The notes under the pieces: generated by a model
What the model saw: the letters and a program-made list of their open reading frames with translations, nothing else
The model's database searches: none
What the model was told of the DNA's origin: nothing
DNA from: JABCZS01 sp041660525
GTDB lineage: Bacteria; Pseudomonadota; Gammaproteobacteria; JABCZS01
Direction of reading: 5' to 3'
Length of the DNA stretch: 64,000 nt
Assembly (NCBI GenBank): GCA_041660525.1
Contig: JBAZWD010000002.1
Coordinates: forward strand, 62,001-126,000
Made by a program: the position numbers and the translations under genes
Part shown: piece by piece, positions 25,192 to 33,852 of the stretch
Layout of the letters: each line of letters opens with the position of its first letter
Position numbering within the stretch: position 1 is the first letter of the stretch

Positions 25192-26112
25192 TTATCTCCC
25201 TAAAGCTGTATTTAATAAATCGGGGGCACCTATTGGATAAGTCATCAATTCACCATTAATACGTTTATTTAAACCGGTTAATACCTTACCGGGGCCACAT
25301 TCTATAAATAACTTGCAGGTTTGTGACATTAATTGTATCGTTTCAACCCAACGCACCGGAGAATAAAGCTGTTGAATTAAAGCTAATTTAATCGCATCAG
25401 GATCATTTTCAAAAGTGACATTTACATTATTGACCACTGGGATTTGGGGGGAGCAAATCGTTACTGATTCAAGTGCTAACGCCAGTTGTTCTGCAGCAGG
25501 CTTCATTAATAAACAATGAGAAGGCACACTCACTGGTAATGGTAATGCGCGTTTGCCAGCTTGTTTAATTAAATCCAGTGCGCGTGTTAATGCTGCTTTA
25601 TTGCCCGCAATGACCACTTGTCCAGGCGCATTAAAATTAACTGCGCTTAAAACTTCATTTTCGCTGGCTTTTTCACAAATATTTTTAACTTCATCATCAC
25701 TTAAACCTAAAACAGCAGCCATAGCACCAACGCCTTCAGGTACGGCTTCTTGCATAAATTGACCACGTTTTGCTACGAGCAAAACGGCATCTTCAAAACT
25801 TAAACTTTCTGCGGCTACTAATGCTGAATATTCACCTAAGCTGTGACCTGCTAAAAGACTGGGTTTAATGCCTTGTTCATCATTCCAAATTTTCCATAAG
25901 GCATAACTGGCTGTTAAAATCGCAGGTTGTGTGTATTGGGTTTCATTTAATTTAACGTCTGGACCGTTTTGAACTAAGTCCCATAAATCATAATTTAATA
26001 CTCTACTTGCGATCGCAAATGTATTTTTAATTTGTGGATAATCGGCAAATGCAGATAACATGCCTAAACTTTGTGAGCCTTGACCTGGAAATATAAATGC
26101 TGTTTTTTGCAT
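25192..26112 (-). CDS. fabD: Malonyl-CoA:ACP transacylase
   Basis: 306 residues. FIFPGQGSQSLGM starts the acyltransferase fold, the nucleophilic Ser is in AGHSLGEYSALVAA, and the partner His lies in VPSHCLLM. It loads malonate onto ACP. It starts 2 bases after fabH and is followed directly by fabG. Confidence 0.95.
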   Translation of the reverse strand: MQKTAFIFPGQGSQSLGMLSAFADYPQIKNTFAIASRVLNYDLWDLVQNGPDVKLNETQYTQPAILTASYALWKIWNDEQGIKPSLLAGHSLGEYSALVAAESLSFEDAVLLVAKRGQFMQEAVPEGVGAMAAVLGLSDDEVKNICEKASENEVLSAVNFNAPGQVVIAGNKAALTRALDLIKQAGKRALPLPVSVPSHCLLMKPAAEQLALALESVTICSPQIPVVNNVNVTFENDPDAIKLALIQQLYSPVRWVETIQLMSQTCKLFIECGPGKVLTGLNKRINGELMTYPIGAPDLLNTALGR

Positions 26113-26114
26113 GA

Positions 26115-27053
26115 CTAATACCTTACTAATGCTGAGCCCCAGGAAAATCCTGCACCAAAGGCTTCCAATAATAACAATTCGCCGCGCTTAATACGACCAT
26201 CGCGCACAGCCTCGTCTAACGCTAAAGGCACTGATGCCGCTGAGGTATTACCGTGTCTATCCACTGTAACGACCACTCTTTCCATAGGTAAAGATAATTT
26301 TTTAGCGGTTGCTTTAATAATACGTAAATTAGCTTGATGTGGTACTAACCAATCAATTTCAGATTGTTTAATATTATTTTTCTCAAGTGTTTCATCGACA
26401 ACGTCACTTAAATATTTGACCGCTTGTTTAAATACTTCACCACCGGCCATTTGAATATTCGGTTTACCCGTTTTTTCTGAATACAATAATGGATAACAAC
26501 TGCCATCTGCATGAATATGCGTAGCAATGATACCTGGCTTTTCACTTGCGCTTAATATCACAGCACCCGCACCATCACCAAATAAAATACAAGTTCCGCG
26601 ATCTGACCAATCAATTAACCGTGACATCGCTTCCGCGCCAATCACCAATACATGTTTTGCTTGACCTTGTTTAATATATAAATCCGCAATACTCATTGCA
26701 TAAATAAAACCACCACAAGCCGCTTGAATATCAAACGCTGGGCATGGCACGCTGGCTTTCAAACGCGATTGCAATACACAAGCCACGCTTGGGAATACTA
26801 AATCGGGTGTTGTTGTTGCTACTATGATTAAATGCAAATCACTTGCAGATAAGTTTGCAGCGGATAACGCTTTTTGCGCAGCAAAAAATGCCATATCACT
26901 CACGGATTCATTATCTGCAATGATACGACGTTCTTTAATGCCGGTGCGATCAAAAATCCACTCATCGGTAGTTTCTAAATATGTTTCAAATTCTTTATTG
27001 GCAAAAACGCGCTCGGGCAAATAACTACCTGTTCCGCTAATCATACTATTCAT
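26115..27053 (-). CDS. fabH: 3-oxoacyl-ACP synthase III
   Basis: 312 residues from ATG 27053, which overlaps the plsX stop by 8 bases; an upstream GTG (27068) and an internal ATG (27044) are alternatives. SGTGSYLPER is the family start. The catalytic triad is Cys in DIQAACGGFIYAM, His in VPHQANLRII and Asn in RHGNTSAASVP. It starts fatty-acid synthesis from acyl-CoA and malonyl-ACP. Confidence 0.93.
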   Translation of the reverse strand: MNSMISGTGSYLPERVFANKEFETYLETTDEWIFDRTGIKERRIIADNESVSDMAFFAAQKALSAANLSASDLHLIIVATTTPDLVFPSVACVLQSRLKASVPCPAFDIQAACGGFIYAMSIADLYIKQGQAKHVLVIGAEAMSRLIDWSDRGTCILFGDGAGAVILSASEKPGIIATHIHADGSCYPLLYSEKTGKPNIQMAGGEVFKQAVKYLSDVVDETLEKNNIKQSEIDWLVPHQANLRIIKATAKKLSLPMERVVVTVDRHGNTSAASVPLALDEAVRDGRIKRGELLLLEAFGAGFSWGSALVRY

Positions 27054-28077
27054 ATTTGGCTTCTTCACTCATAATAAGTGCAACGCGCTCGGCGATGCGT
27101 TGTGGAATATTTAATTTAATTTCTTTTAAGGCTTGTTCAATAGCTGTCATGTAGGCATAAACATCTGCACTACCGTGACTTTTTACAACTATGCCTTTTA
27201 ACCCTAATAAACTCGCGCCATTATAGCGGCGAGGATCAATGCGCATACCGATTTTTTTTAAAGCACGGTAAGAAAAAAATGCACCTAATTTTGCATACCA
27301 CGTTTCACTAAACGCTTTACGGATAAAAAATCCGATCATTTTTGCCATGCCTTCGCTGGCTTTTAATGCAATATTACCGACGAAACCATCGCAAACAATG
27401 ACATCCGCTTTCCCGGTATATAAATCACTGCCTTCCACATAACCAATGTAATTAATATATGGGTTACGATTTAATTTTACGGCAGCATCTTTAACTTGCT
27501 TATTACCTTTAATTTCTTCTTCGCCAATATTTAATAATCCAACGCGTGGTTTATCAATACCATCCATTGCTGTGGCCAGTACTGACCCCATTACACCAAA
27601 TTGAAATAATTGTTCGGTAGTGCAATCTACATTTGCGCCTAAATCTAGAACGCGCGCCATGCCATTCATGGTTGGGAAAGCACTTAAAATTGCAGGTCTA
27701 TCAATTCCAGGAATGGTTTTTAATACAAAACGTGCAGTAGCCATTAATGCGCCGGTATTCCCCGCGCTAACACAAGCATCTACTTGCCCTTCTTTTAAGG
27801 CATTAATAGCTAAACGCATGGAAGATTTTTTTTTGCCACGCAACGCTTGTTTAGGTAGTTCATCCATTAACACCGATTCAGGTGCATGTTCTATACGTAA
27901 ACGTTCTGATGGTGTTGCATGATGTTTGGCTAATTCTGCTAATAAAAGAGCTTCATCTCCAAACAATATGACATTTAATTGTGGGTGGCTTTTAAGACTG
28001 TTTAACACCGCAGGAACGGTGACTATCGGTCCGTGATCGCCACCCATGGCATCCACTGCTATGTTGACTTGCTTCAA
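27046..28077 (-). CDS. plsX: Phosphate acyltransferase PlsX
   Basis: 343 residues. It starts with NIAVDAMGGDHGP, followed by SAGNTGALMA, LDLGANVDC and VCDGFVGNIALKASEG, all characteristic of PlsX. It makes acyl-phosphate from acyl-ACP for PlsY-dependent phospholipid synthesis. It follows rpmF by 11 bases and overlaps fabH, so the lipid genes are translated together. Confidence 0.95.
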   Translation of the reverse strand: MKQVNIAVDAMGGDHGPIVTVPAVLNSLKSHPQLNVILFGDEALLLAELAKHHATPSERLRIEHAPESVLMDELPKQALRGKKKSSMRLAINALKEGQVDACVSAGNTGALMATARFVLKTIPGIDRPAILSAFPTMNGMARVLDLGANVDCTTEQLFQFGVMGSVLATAMDGIDKPRVGLLNIGEEEIKGNKQVKDAAVKLNRNPYINYIGYVEGSDLYTGKADVIVCDGFVGNIALKASEGMAKMIGFFIRKAFSETWYAKLGAFFSYRALKKIGMRIDPRRYNGASLLGLKGIVVKSHGSADVYAYMTAIEQALKEIKLNIPQRIAERVALIMSEEAKYE

Positions 28078-28088
28078 TGTATTTACTC

Positions 28089-28289
28089 TTAGTCTTCGTC
28101 AGCTTCTGTAACGCCGGCTTTCTTAATAACTACTTGACGTCCACGGTACATCCCAGATTCTGTCATATGATGACGAAGGTGAGATTCACCTGTTACGGGA
28201 TCTTCAGAAACGACTAAAGGACTAATTTTATCATGCGATCTACGCATGCCACGACGCGAACGCGTTACTCTACTCTTTTGTACGGCCAT
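28089..28289 (-). CDS. rpmF: Ribosomal protein bL32
   Basis: 66 residues: AVQKSRVTRSRRGMRRSHD followed by the central and C-terminal bL32 pattern. The zinc-binding cysteines of some bL32 proteins are absent, as in other zinc-free forms. It heads the fab cluster. The DUF177/yceD gene that usually precedes rpmF is missing; instead maf lies divergently 83 bases away. A TATAAT-like box on this strand lies near 28332. Confidence 0.93.
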   Translation of the reverse strand: MAVQKSRVTRSRRGMRRSHDKISPLVVSEDPVTGESHLRHHMTESGMYRGRQVVIKKAGVTEADED

Positions 28290-28372
28290 TTGGCTAAACT
28301 CCTTAAAGACACTACTATTAAAAACGGGATTATACCATTAAACTTAGCGAATCATATCGATTAGGTGTAAAT

Positions 28373-28963
28373 ATGTCAAAAAATCTAATGACTTTAGTCC
28401 TAGCCTCTTCATCTAAGCCCCGAAAAAGCTTAATGAATCGCTTATATATCCCTTATCTTAGTTTTTCTCCTGACATAGATGAGTCTGCTCGACCAAATGA
28501 ATCGACAAAAGAGCTTGTTTTGCGCCTGGCTGTAGAAAAAGCCCAAGCCGTGGCTTCTAAATACCCCAATTCTCTTATCATTGGTTGTGATCAAACTGCG
28601 GAATGTGAAGGCATACAATTAAACAAGCCTCACCATTTCGAAGCGGCTATTGAACAATTAAAATTTGTGAGCGGCAAAAAAGTCCAGTTTATTTCTGGGC
28701 TTTGCGTCTTAAACACTGTTACGCACAATATTCAGCAACACATTGAAATTACAGATACTTATTTTAAAAATCTCACTCAATCTCAAATCGAACATTATTT
28801 AAAAACCGAAGAGCCTTATGAGTGCTGCGGCAGTATTAAAAGTGAAGGTTTAGGGATAGCTTTGGTTGAAAAAATAATTTCAGAAGATCCCACATCATTA
28901 ATTGGCATGCCAATGATAGCATTGGTGAGAATGCTTATGAATGAAGGGTTTAATATTCTATAA
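28373..28963 (+). CDS. maf: Maf/YceF family nucleotide pyrophosphatase
   Basis: 196 residues. LASSSKPRKSLMNRL is the Maf substrate-loop start, IIGCDQTAECEG holds the catalytic Asp, and the C-terminal IISEDPTSLIGMPMIALVRML is typical. The proline-poor, Cys-containing wording (ECCGSIKSEGLG) fits the YceF branch (7-methyl-GTP pyrophosphatase). It removes modified nucleotides. Its 3' third is duplicated as a decayed fragment at 32335-32457, beyond the ankyrin gene. Confidence 0.88.
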   Translation: MSKNLMTLVLASSSKPRKSLMNRLYIPYLSFSPDIDESARPNESTKELVLRLAVEKAQAVASKYPNSLIIGCDQTAECEGIQLNKPHHFEAAIEQLKFVSGKKVQFISGLCVLNTVTHNIQQHIEITDTYFKNLTQSQIEHYLKTEEPYECCGSIKSEGLGIALVEKIISEDPTSLIGMPMIALVRMLMNEGFNIL

Positions 28964-29086
28964 ATCTAATGCCATCAGGCCTATAACTAGGCTTACTAAA
29001 GCGATATTAAGCCCCTTGCTGTATTGCATGCTTTTGTTTATTTCTTTTTGCAAACGGGTTTCTGAATCTTTACTAACTTGCTTCAT
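28958..29086 (-). CDS. Possible 42-residue coiled-coil/membrane protein
   Basis: A 42-codon frame, antisense to the end of maf (6-base overlap). The N-terminal half is polar (KDSETRLQKEINK), the C-terminal half hydrophobic (GLNIALVSLVIGLMAL), so a tail-anchored helix is predicted. DSExxLQxxI matches a segment of the 80-residue protein at 33142-33384 (DSELKLQQQI before its membrane helix), suggesting a shortened paralog. No ribosome-binding site is visible before ATG 29086, so it may be a remnant. Confidence 0.35.
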   Translation of the reverse strand: MKQVSKDSETRLQKEINKSMQYSKGLNIALVSLVIGLMALDL

Positions 29087-29094
29087 GTTATAAT
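29086..29094 (+). promoter_or_regulatory. Extended -10 promoter of the ankyrin/NUDIX gene
   Basis: TG (29086-29087), one base, then a perfect TATAAT (29089-29094). The -35 region is poor, as is common with extended -10 promoters. The start would be near 29101, about 20 bases before ATG 29121. Confidence 0.5.
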
Positions 29095-29120
29095 GCGAAT
29101 TTAGATGATGAGTAGCCCCT

Positions 29121-32100
29121 ATGCCTAAAATTCAAACCGTACAATTAGGTTTTTTAGCCTATCAAGCTAGGTTAGATCTGGAGTTGTATTATGATCTTGA
29201 TTTACCAGAGTTATCTCGACAAAATATCGCACATCTGCGTAAATTATTACTTCAAAGTCAACCCACGGGTTTAACGCCGCAAGAAGTGCGTCTAGTTCAA
29301 TTGGTATTTGAGCATTCAAAGTTCTCACATGGTACCCAATATCTTAAAGACATACAGAATAATCAAAATACACTGCAATCATTACAAATGCGGGTAAGAG
29401 CCCAACAACAAACACACAATCGACATACTAAAGCAGGCAGTAGAACAGATAGCTATGTATTTTTTGCTTATGGAAAACGTATCCCTGAATTTTTGCAGCA
29501 AGACATTGATAAAATAACTTTTAGGCCAAGTTATTTACAAAATAAAAATACATTTTTATATCAACGTGCATTTGTGACTTGGTCACCTAATGCCGGTCCA
29601 CAACGTAGAACCAGTCCACCATTATTATTGGGCGATAGTCGTTTTTACCACCAACACACCAGTGATACTGATAAACAGTATATTTATCAGCAAGAAGGAC
29701 AAGCGCCCTTTATATGGTCTGTCACTGACCGACAAGAAATATTATACGGTAAAGATATTTTATGGGGTTTGGCTTATCAAATGATTTTGCATTTGCGATA
29801 CATAGGCGGGAGTTACCAACAACATGTATTAGATAATTTAAATGATAATAGTGTTCAAGTTTTACAAGAAATTTTTATGCCCGTAGCTTCTTATCCGGAA
29901 TTAAAAGTGCCTTTGCAATTTAATATTGAAGATGAAGGCGTGAGCATTGTTCAGGCTGTTCCTGTTGATACAACGCAACCATTAAGTTTTACTGAACAAA
30001 ATACTTTATCATTTCATCAAGATATGGCACAAGGAAAAACGCTAAAAATATTCGACAGACAAGATGAGCTATATGAAAATCCACATTTTGCAGTTACAGA
30101 TTATGATAAAAAATTAGTGCTACAGAAGGCTGTCAAATATGCTGACATTCCTCTTATCAATAAAATATTATCTGAGAATAATTTTGATATCAATGAAGAT
30201 TATGGTCAGAACAGTTTATTAAATCATGCCATTAAGAATATTTCTGCTCCAAAAGAGAGAATGGCAGTGGTTAAACTGCTGATCGCAAAAGGCGCAAATC
30301 CCAACCAAGGCCATGAGGGTGAAAATGCTTATTATCGGGCCGTGGAAATAAAAGACAAAGCCTTATTCGAGTATTTACTAACAGTGTCATGTCCTCATCC
30401 ACAAGATTCACACATTAAAACATTGCCTGTATTGAATAAAGATAAAGAAATGTTTATGCAAAAAAATACTTTAGATTTAATTTGTATAAATGGTCTAGTA
30501 GATTGGCTACCACTGGCGATTGCTCATGGCGCAAATATTCATCATTTCCCTTGTTCCTTATATCGTAATGCAGCGCAACATGGTCATGTAAAGATGGTCA
30601 GGGCATTAATTGCACAAGGCGCTAGATTAGACGAGTTTAAGGGTATTAAAACACCTTTGATTGTTTTTGCTGAAAATGGCAATGTTGAAGGCGTGAAACT
30701 ACTATTGGGAAATCATGTTGATGTGTACGTAGAATATGATGGAAAAACCGCATTAGATTTTGCAAAAAAAAATACACATCAAGCCATTATAGATTTGTTT
30801 AAACCTTATCATATTCCTGAAAATAAAGTTGAATATAAAGGAAAAAAACATGCGGCGGTAGCAGTGGTGACTGCGCAGGATCCCAAAACCGGTAAACGTG
30901 TAGTATTAGTAGGACAGCGAAGAAATGAAGATAATACTCTGGATGACGAATATCGTTTCCCAGGAGGTTTAGTCGACCCAGGCGATAAAGATTTTATCGA
31001 TGCTGCAAAACGTGAACTTCAAGAAGAAACAGGCATTAGCTTGACAGCAATTAAATTGGCCGGAAAGTTTACCGAACATACCGTGGCAAAATATTCACAA
31101 GTCTATGAAGATTATCACTTTGATATTCGATTTATACATTTTCACTTGCTGATTGACCCCGCAATGTTACGCGTTAAGGCCGATGATGATTTAGGACATG
31201 TCAAATGGCTGCCAGTAGAAAATATACGTATGGCTAGAGATCAAAATGGAAGAAAACGTGGTGTTTTTATAGAAGACAACTCATATACTCTGTTTAATCA
31301 AAGTAATGTTATCGTGTTAGAAAGTATCTGCTATGGTGGATTAGATAAACCTGCCTTTGATCAAGCCATGTTAGTCGAGAATTTTGGTTATAAGAAATTA
31401 ATGGAATATACCAGAGTGGACAATGTTGCAGGCATAGAGGATTTAATTGCAGATCGTGTTCCGATGCATAGTGACTTATTAAGTTTAGCTGCAAAAAGTG
31501 GTAGTAAAAATGCCGTTAAATTTTATTTAAAAAATTCACCTGAGTTCATCGATGTCTGCCCTCATCCTGCAGTGGCTGCGGCACTGGGTGATCATTGGGA
31601 AATTTTTGATTTATTGTATGATGAGCAGATGGATCAATATTCAGAAGGGATGGTTTTGAATCATTGTATCCGCAGTCAAAATTTATTAAAATTAGTTTAT
31701 TGCTTAAACCATTTTAAAATAAATATCAATGTAAGATTAAAAGGCGATCAATATTTTATTACAACAGCCGCCATTATTGGGAATGAAGAAATAGTTCAAA
31801 CTTTGATGCAGTATGGCGCAACACTTAATCCTGCATTTATTGGCGTAGATGACAATGGTATCAAAATAAAAGCACCATTACATGTCGCTCTCACTCATAA
31901 ACATGCGAAACTAGCTATTTATTTGATAACAAAAGGTGCGGATGTCAATTGCCCTGATAATATTACACGAGAGTCGGTAATGCGTAGCAGCTATAGTAGA
32001 ATGATTAATGTTTTTAAATCAATGCACGAAGGGACTGAATTAGCCCCCTTAGATATAAATGATAGATTTGATTTTCAGATGACAAATTATAATAAAAATG

Positions 32101-32306
32101 CTGTGACAAAAGCAGTGGCAACGCCAGGCTGCGAAGAAGTGGTGCAATATATTATTGATCATAAATTTGAATTAATTGACGTAAATCAATTAGACGCAGG
32201 CACGTTGACACGCTATAAAGACTATTATCCGGAATTATTTGACATGCTACCTGAGCAGACCCAAGATCAAGAGGAATCATCTTTTCAATATTATCAAATG
32301 AATTAA
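29121..32306 (+). CDS. Ankyrin-repeat protein with central NUDIX domain, putative secreted effector
   Basis: 1061 residues. The N-terminal 310 residues have no firm match; SHGT (69-72) and DSYVFFAYG (110-118) faintly recall ADP-ribosyltransferase folds. Ankyrin-like repeats follow (about 330-560; for example VVKLLIAKGANPN and MVRALIAQGARLD). A NUDIX hydrolase domain lies at about 570-740, with the box GGLVDPGDKDF (615-625) and RELQEETGI (631-639), which has one extra residue compared with the canonical spacing. A second ankyrin block follows (about 750-1010; PLHVALTHKHAKLAIYLITKG). There is no signal peptide or membrane segment. Size, eukaryote-like repeats and an isolated locus fit a type IV effector. 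NUDIX substrate (perhaps ADP-ribose) is inferred. Confidence 0.75.
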   Translation: MPKIQTVQLGFLAYQARLDLELYYDLDLPELSRQNIAHLRKLLLQSQPTGLTPQEVRLVQLVFEHSKFSHGTQYLKDIQNNQNTLQSLQMRVRAQQQTHNRHTKAGSRTDSYVFFAYGKRIPEFLQQDIDKITFRPSYLQNKNTFLYQRAFVTWSPNAGPQRRTSPPLLLGDSRFYHQHTSDTDKQYIYQQEGQAPFIWSVTDRQEILYGKDILWGLAYQMILHLRYIGGSYQQHVLDNLNDNSVQVLQEIFMPVASYPELKVPLQFNIEDEGVSIVQAVPVDTTQPLSFTEQNTLSFHQDMAQGKTLKIFDRQDELYENPHFAVTDYDKKLVLQKAVKYADIPLINKILSENNFDINEDYGQNSLLNHAIKNISAPKERMAVVKLLIAKGANPNQGHEGENAYYRAVEIKDKALFEYLLTVSCPHPQDSHIKTLPVLNKDKEMFMQKNTLDLICINGLVDWLPLAIAHGANIHHFPCSLYRNAAQHGHVKMVRALIAQGARLDEFKGIKTPLIVFAENGNVEGVKLLLGNHVDVYVEYDGKTALDFAKKNTHQAIIDLFKPYHIPENKVEYKGKKHAAVAVVTAQDPKTGKRVVLVGQRRNEDNTLDDEYRFPGGLVDPGDKDFIDAAKRELQEETGISLTAIKLAGKFTEHTVAKYSQVYEDYHFDIRFIHFHLLIDPAMLRVKADDDLGHVKWLPVENIRMARDQNGRKRGVFIEDNSYTLFNQSNVIVLESICYGGLDKPAFDQAMLVENFGYKKLMEYTRVDNVAGIEDLIADRVPMHSDLLSLAAKSGSKNAVKFYLKNSPEFIDVCPHPAVAAALGDHWEIFDLLYDEQMDQYSEGMVLNHCIRSQNLLKLVYCLNHFKININVRLKGDQYFITTAAIIGNEEIVQTLMQYGATLNPAFIGVDDNGIKIKAPLHVALTHKHAKLAIYLITKGADVNCPDNITRESVMRSSYSRMINVFKSMHEGTELAPLDINDRFDFQMTNYNKNAVTKAVATPGCEEVVQYIIDHKFELIDVNQLDAGTLTRYKDYYPELFDMLPEQTQDQEESSFQYYQMN

Positions 32307-32334
32307 TGCTATTGCAAATGATATAAGACAGGAA

Positions 32335-32457
32335 AGTGAAGGTTTAGGGATAGCACTGGTTGAAAGAATAAGCTCAGAAGATCTGACATCACTCATTGGC
32401 ATGCCGATGAGTGCGTTGATTAAAATGCTGGAAAATGTGGAATTTAAGATCACTTAA
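32335..32457 (+). pseudogene. Decayed duplicate of the maf 3' end
   Basis: 41 codons plus stop reading SEGLGIALVERISSEDLTSLIGMPMSALIKML and onward, aligned to the last part of the intact maf gene (SEGLGIALVEKIISEDPTSLIGMPMIALVRML). DNA similarity begins abruptly at AGTGAAGGTTTAGGGATAGC, and there is no start codon or upstream maf sequence. It lies 28 bases after the ankyrin gene, so the ankyrin gene is flanked by two maf copies. Its stop overlaps the antitoxin stop on the other strand. Confidence 0.85.
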
Positions 32458-32786
32458 TGAATAGCACCATATTTTACCACGCTGGTCTGTATATGTACTT
32501 TTAACACCTCCTGAATTGCAGCAAAAACTGCAGATAAATTTGTCATGGTAGGATTTCCCTTAGCAGAAAGCATACGATGAACACTTTTATCAGATTTATG
32601 GATTTTTTCTGCTAAATCATCAAAGCCTATGGTAGCATTCACTAAATCACGTAAAATTATTTTAGCAGTTTCAGGATCGCCATTTAAAAACAATTCTACA
32701 GCTTCATTTAATAAAGCGTTCGCAAATTTTGGATCCGACTGCACGCGTTCTTGAATGGTTTTTTTAAATTCTCGTGTAAGTGCCAT
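32454..32786 (-). CDS. HigA-like antitoxin
   Basis: 110 residues. It resembles the addiction-module antidote family paired with HigB/RelE toxins: an N-terminal stretch (TREFKKTIQERVQSDPKFANALLNEAVELFLNG, in two parts) and a helix-turn-helix at about 52-90 (GFDDLAEKIHKSDKSVHRMLS...PTMTNLSAVFAAI). It should neutralise the toxin encoded 2 bases upstream and repress the locus. Toxin-first order is typical of higBA. Confidence 0.8.
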   Translation of the reverse strand: MALTREFKKTIQERVQSDPKFANALLNEAVELFLNGDPETAKIILRDLVNATIGFDDLAEKIHKSDKSVHRMLSAKGNPTMTNLSAVFAAIQEVLKVHIQTSVVKYGAIH

Positions 32787-32788
32787 GT

Positions 32789-33133
32789 TTATTTCTCAAA
32801 TTTTTTACGCTTTTTATAGTCATTAAAAAGAGATAATGCTCTGTCGATATCTTTCTGTTGGTTTTTTTTGGTGCCGCCGCCCAACAAAATAATTAGCTCT
32901 TTACCCGCAATTGCTAAATAAATACGATAACCTGGGCCAAAATCAATTTTATATTCACCAATTCCTTTAAACCATTTAACGTTAGATATATTTCCTCGCA
33001 TCAAACGTACTAAAGCCGAGCTTATTTTTGCAGCTGCATTAGGATCTAAATCCATAAACCACTGTGCGTAAGGGCTTTTTCCATCGGCAGTGATGTATTC
33101 AAGCACTTTAAACTCTTTAGTTGATATTAACAT
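32789..33133 (-). CDS. RelE/HigB-like toxin (Gp49-like)
   Basis: 114 residues. Pattern YAQWFMDLDPNAAAKISSALVRLMRGN, then WFKGIGEYKIDFGPGYRIYLAIAGKELIILLGGGTKKNQQKDIDRA is characteristic of the phage-derived Gp49/HigB-type RelE superfamily, which cleaves mRNA on the ribosome. The conserved basic C-terminal part (KKNQQKDIDRAL...YKKRKK) is intact, so it is probably active. It forms a module with the downstream antitoxin. Confidence 0.82.
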   Translation of the reverse strand: MLISTKEFKVLEYITADGKSPYAQWFMDLDPNAAAKISSALVRLMRGNISNVKWFKGIGEYKIDFGPGYRIYLAIAGKELIILLGGGTKKNQQKDIDRALSLFNDYKKRKKFEK

Positions 33134-33141
33134 ATATGTTA

Positions 33142-33384
33142 CTATTTTGCAAATGTATATAGCACAACAAGCTCTAAACCTATAACACCTACGCCAATGA
33201 TATATAAGAGAATCAGTTTATGGTTGTATATTTGCTGTTGCAGCTTAAGCTCAGAATCCATAATTTGAAGAGAAAGCTTACTCTCGCAGCCTTTGATTTT
33301 ATACCGGAGATCTTGTATTTCCGATTTTAATGTTCGCAATTCTAATAACGTAGCCGCTTGTGTATTTAAAGTATTAATTGCCAT
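33142..33384 (-). CDS. Small coiled-coil membrane protein next to the toxin-antitoxin pair
   Basis: 80 residues: a heptad-like region (about 12-52, LLELRTLKSEIQDLRYKI and onward) followed by one membrane helix near the C-terminus (LILLYIIGVGVIGLELVVLYTF). The layout recalls short DUF1640-like proteins. It ends 8 bases before the toxin start, and AGGGA precedes its ATG, so the order coiled-coil/toxin/antitoxin is probably one operon. Function unknown; it may be a membrane partner or just hitchhike. Confidence 0.65.
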   Translation of the reverse strand: MAINTLNTQAATLLELRTLKSEIQDLRYKIKGCESKLSLQIMDSELKLQQQIYNHKLILLYIIGVGVIGLELVVLYTFAK

Positions 33385-33489
33385 AGCTTATCCCTGCTGT
33401 GATGGTTATTACAGCTATTTTAAAACATTTATATTTATAATATCAAGGGATTTTTGGATACTTATTGATTAACGCAGTTTTTGAATAGA

Positions 33490-33523
33490 ACAAAATAAAA
33501 AGGCCAAGTATCGCTACTTGGCC
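33490..33523 (-). terminator. Rho-independent terminator of the first small lipoprotein gene
   Basis: A perfect 9-bp stem GGCCAAGTA (33502-33510) / TACTTGGCC (33515-33523) with a TCGC loop. On the minus strand it is followed by TTTTTATTTTG, the expected T-rich tail. Confidence 0.8.
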
Positions 33524-33545
33524 CATCACAACTTAACAAAAAAGC

Positions 33546-33737
33546 TTATTTATCGCGATAAATTTCACGTTCCATATCATCGTCTTCATCATCTTCATGA
33601 TGTTTATGTTTTTTATGTTTCTTTTCGCCTTCTTCTTCTTCCCAATGGTGATGATCTGAATCTTCTTCAGAACCACAACCGACCAATGCTAAAGATGGTA
33701 GAACTAATAATGCTAATAACGTTACCCAATTTTTCAT
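33546..33737 (-). CDS. Tiny His/Glu/Lys-rich lipoprotein, copy 1
   Basis: 63 residues. The signal peptide MKNWVTLLALLVLPSLALVG ends in the lipobox LVGC (Cys21). The mature 43 residues are almost all charged: acidic SEEDSD and EEEEGE, then a His/Lys block (KKHKKHKHHEDDEDDD), ending MEREIYRDK. AGGAAAT precedes the ATG. It is a paralog of the gene at 33853-34020. The His-rich part could bind divalent metals; the role is unknown. Confidence 0.7.
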   Translation of the reverse strand: MKNWVTLLALLVLPSLALVGCGSEEDSDHHHWEEEEGEKKHKKHKHHEDDEDDDMEREIYRDK

Positions 33738-33810
33738 GATAATTTCCTGTTTTGATTTAAATTTTAAGAATAATCTAGAGAGTTTGCAGAAAAAATTTGT
33801 AAACTAGAGT

Positions 33811-33833
33811 GGGCTGAGTTAAACACTCAGCCC
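33811..33833 (-). terminator. Hairpin after the second small lipoprotein gene
   Basis: A perfect 9-bp stem GGGCTGAGT (33811-33819) / ACTCAGCCC (33825-33833), 19 bases downstream of the stop. The T-rich tract on the minus strand is displaced by about 14 bases, so it is a weaker terminator than the sister hairpin at 33502-33523. Confidence 0.6.
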
Positions 33834-33852
33834 ATAACCAGTTAAGCATGAC

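Noticed and set aside
29121..29460. A firm call of an ADP-ribosyltransferase domain at the N-terminus of the ankyrin protein
   Set aside because: Only two short segments (SHGT and DSYVFF) fit; the rest of the domain cannot be aligned by eye, so it stays a hypothesis.
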